Source: Actinoplanes utahensis
GTDB taxonomy: Bacteria > Actinomycetota > Actinomycetes > Mycobacteriales > Micromonosporaceae
Length of the DNA stretch: 64,000 nucleotides
Assembly: GCF_016862455.1 (NCBI RefSeq)
Contig: NZ_BOMZ01000063.1
Span: 1-64,000, forward strand
Direction of reading: 5' to 3'
Positions 63,029-64,000 of the stretch are shown piece after piece (position 1 is the first letter of the stretch; each line of letters starts with the position of its first letter). A model generated the notes under the pieces. That model did not search any database. It had not been told where the DNA came from and saw only the letters and a list, made by a program, of their open reading frames with translations. A program made the position numbers and the translations under genes.

Positions 63029-63691
63029 TCACCGTTCGTCGAGTTCGATTCGTTCCTGGCGGACGGTGCCGGTCACGGTCTGCTCGTCGCGGACGGTCTC
63101 CTTGGTGAGGCGTACGCGCTCGACCGGCACCGTCTCGGTGGTGACCACGGGCCGTTCGGCGTGCAGGACGACCGGGCCGGCCGCCGGCTCCTCGGGCGCG
63201 TCGACCGGCACCTCCTCCAGGCGTACCTCCTCGCGGGTCACCGGGACGGTCACCTGCTGCTCCTCGGTGACCAGGTACTTGCGCAGCCGCACCCGGCGGG
63301 CCGGCTCCCTGGTGGTGGAGGCGACGAGCCGTTCCTCGGATCGGGTCATCGCGTCGTCCGGCGCCGTCCCGTAGTGGTCGTGCAACCGTTCGGCCTGCTG
63401 GTGTTCCAGCGGCCCGCCGGTGTCCAGCAGCGGCGCCCGGCGAACCTGATCCGCGTCGGCGGCGACGGTGAGCCGGCCGGCGTCGAGACGGGCGCCGAGC
63501 AGTGGGACGAACGATTCCTGAAAGCTCAGTGTGCCGGTGCTGACGGTCACCCACAGTGGATCACCGGTCTCGGCGTCCAGGTAGATCTGGCGGACCGTGC
63601 CCAGCTCGTGACCTGCTCGGTCGTACACCGCAATCCCTTGAAGTCTGTCGATATCGCGCTGTGTGAACACCGAAGGGTGGTACCCGCGCAC
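63029..63691 (-). CDS. PRC-barrel and DUF2382 stress protein
   Basis: A 220-residue protein. The N-terminal PRC-barrel (DIDRLQGIAVYDRAGHELGT, VRQIYLDAETGDPLWVTVST) is followed by a linker and a DUF2382 domain made of charged strands (VRLRKYLVTEEQQVTVPVTR, VRLTKETVRDEQTVTGTVRQ). Such proteins belong to the YsnF/AvaK stress group. The GTG at 63691 is the longest start; GTG at 63667-63672 (FTQRDIDRLQ) is plausible. It is divergent from a PRC-barrel paralogue with about 130 bp between, and ends 33 bp after the convergent hybrid kinase. Confidence 0.85.
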   Translation of the reverse strand: MRGYHPSVFTQRDIDRLQGIAVYDRAGHELGTVRQIYLDAETGDPLWVTVSTGTLSFQESFVPLLGARLDAGRLTVAADADQVRRAPLLDTGGPLEHQQAERLHDHYGTAPDDAMTRSEERLVASTTREPARRVRLRKYLVTEEQQVTVPVTREEVRLEEVPVDAPEEPAAGPVVLHAERPVVTTETVPVERVRLTKETVRDEQTVTGTVRQERIELDER

Positions 63692-63824
63692 GCCGGAAAT
63701 CCACCTGGATCACGTCCAGGAGTGAATGAGAGCCCGTTCACGGTGACTCATCGGAAATGTGCGCATGCCCCGGAGGTTGCCGGGTAGCAAGGGGCGTACC
63801 GAACGACGAGAGGAGAACCCCCCG

Positions 63825-64000
63825 ATGATCACCGTGGAGCAGGTTCAGACCCTGTACGGGCTCGACGTCTACGACCGTGACGGCGACAAGATCGGCCACG
63901 TGGGCCAGGTGTGGGACGACGGCACGAGCGGCCGTCCCACCTGGGCGAGCGTCAAGACCGGGCTGTTCGGACTCAACGAGTCTCTGGTGCCACTGCAGGA
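63825..64000 (+). CDS. PRC-barrel protein, 3' end cut by window edge
   Basis: The first 58 codons are visible: MITVEQVQTLYGLDVYDRDG, then KIGHVGQVWDDGTSGRP and WASVKTGLFGLNESLVPLQ. This is a PRC-barrel with the same layout as its divergent neighbour, and it probably continues into a DUF2382 domain beyond the edge. AGGAG at about 63811 supports the ATG at 63825. The two paralogues share a promoter region, suggesting joint control under stress. Confidence 0.85.
   Translation, partial: MITVEQVQTLYGLDVYDRDGDKIGHVGQVWDDGTSGRPTWASVKTGLFGLNESLVPLQ

Overview
The window is 64 kb of very GC-rich actinobacterial chromosome with frequent GTG/TTG starts, many ATGA and GTGA gene overlaps, TetR-type regulators and abundant two-component signalling. 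SARP/AfsR-type regulation, a long HAMP-array hybrid kinase and overall gene style suggest Micromonosporaceae (an Actinoplanes-like organism). That is inference, because no rRNA or taxonomic marker lies in the window. No insertion sequence, integrase, prophage or CRISPR array was found.

Layout. 1-5.2 kb: a quinone oxidoreductase, a frameshifted TetR gene, and a tight aguB-aguA-puo operon (agmatine to putrescine to aminobutanal). 5.2-8.9 kb: a two-gene operon whose products share a short glycine-rich motif, at the C-terminus of a PNP-family nucleosidase and at the N-terminus of a TPR-like/membrane protein, divergent from an NrtR-type Nudix regulator. This is the best candidate for an undescribed defence or cell-death system here. 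8.9-12.2 kb: histidine kinase, response regulator and multicopper oxidase. 12.3-19.5 kb: TetR, paired CBS/CNNM membrane proteins, a lipoprotein and an AfsR-like BTAD/NTPase/TPR regulator. 19.6-22.1 kb: a small accessory patch with a LuxR remnant, a frameshifted membrane gene, an orphan hypothetical and an AlpA-like DNA-binding protein beside direct repeats. 22-28.8 kb: SMI1/KNR4 protein, nuclease-fold protein, RibD-like reductase, then a cell-wall signalling cluster (secreted protein, Ser/Thr kinase fused to a lytic-transglycosylase domain, FHA-wHTH protein, M23 peptidase with propeller repeats).

28.8-32.5 kb: TetR facing virginiamycin B lyase, a beta-lactamase-family hydrolase and MerR; a textbook MerR promoter sits between the lyase and the hydrolase. 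32.5-38.2 kb: SMI1/KNR4 protein, DUF309, epimerase, secreted glycosidase, patatin and a small membrane protein. 38.4-49.3 kb: an atypical tRNA-Glu, a DnaJ-CTD-like membrane protein, an ArsR/SRPBCC pair under a perfect 32-bp palindrome, a secreted hydrolase, an AEC transporter, a TetR/SDR pair, a FUSC transporter and a Glu/Pro-rich LPXTG surface protein. 50-64 kb: GAF/PAS histidine kinase, haem-oxygenase-like diiron protein with CDGSH protein, YbdK-like ligase, methyltransferase, a GAF-PP2C phosphatase followed by a 1493-residue HAMP-array hybrid kinase, and two PRC-barrel stress proteins.

Two themes recur. Short tandem duplications lie between genes or run into gene 3' ends, and a family of long hairpins with conserved outer arms occurs in at least three intergenic sites.
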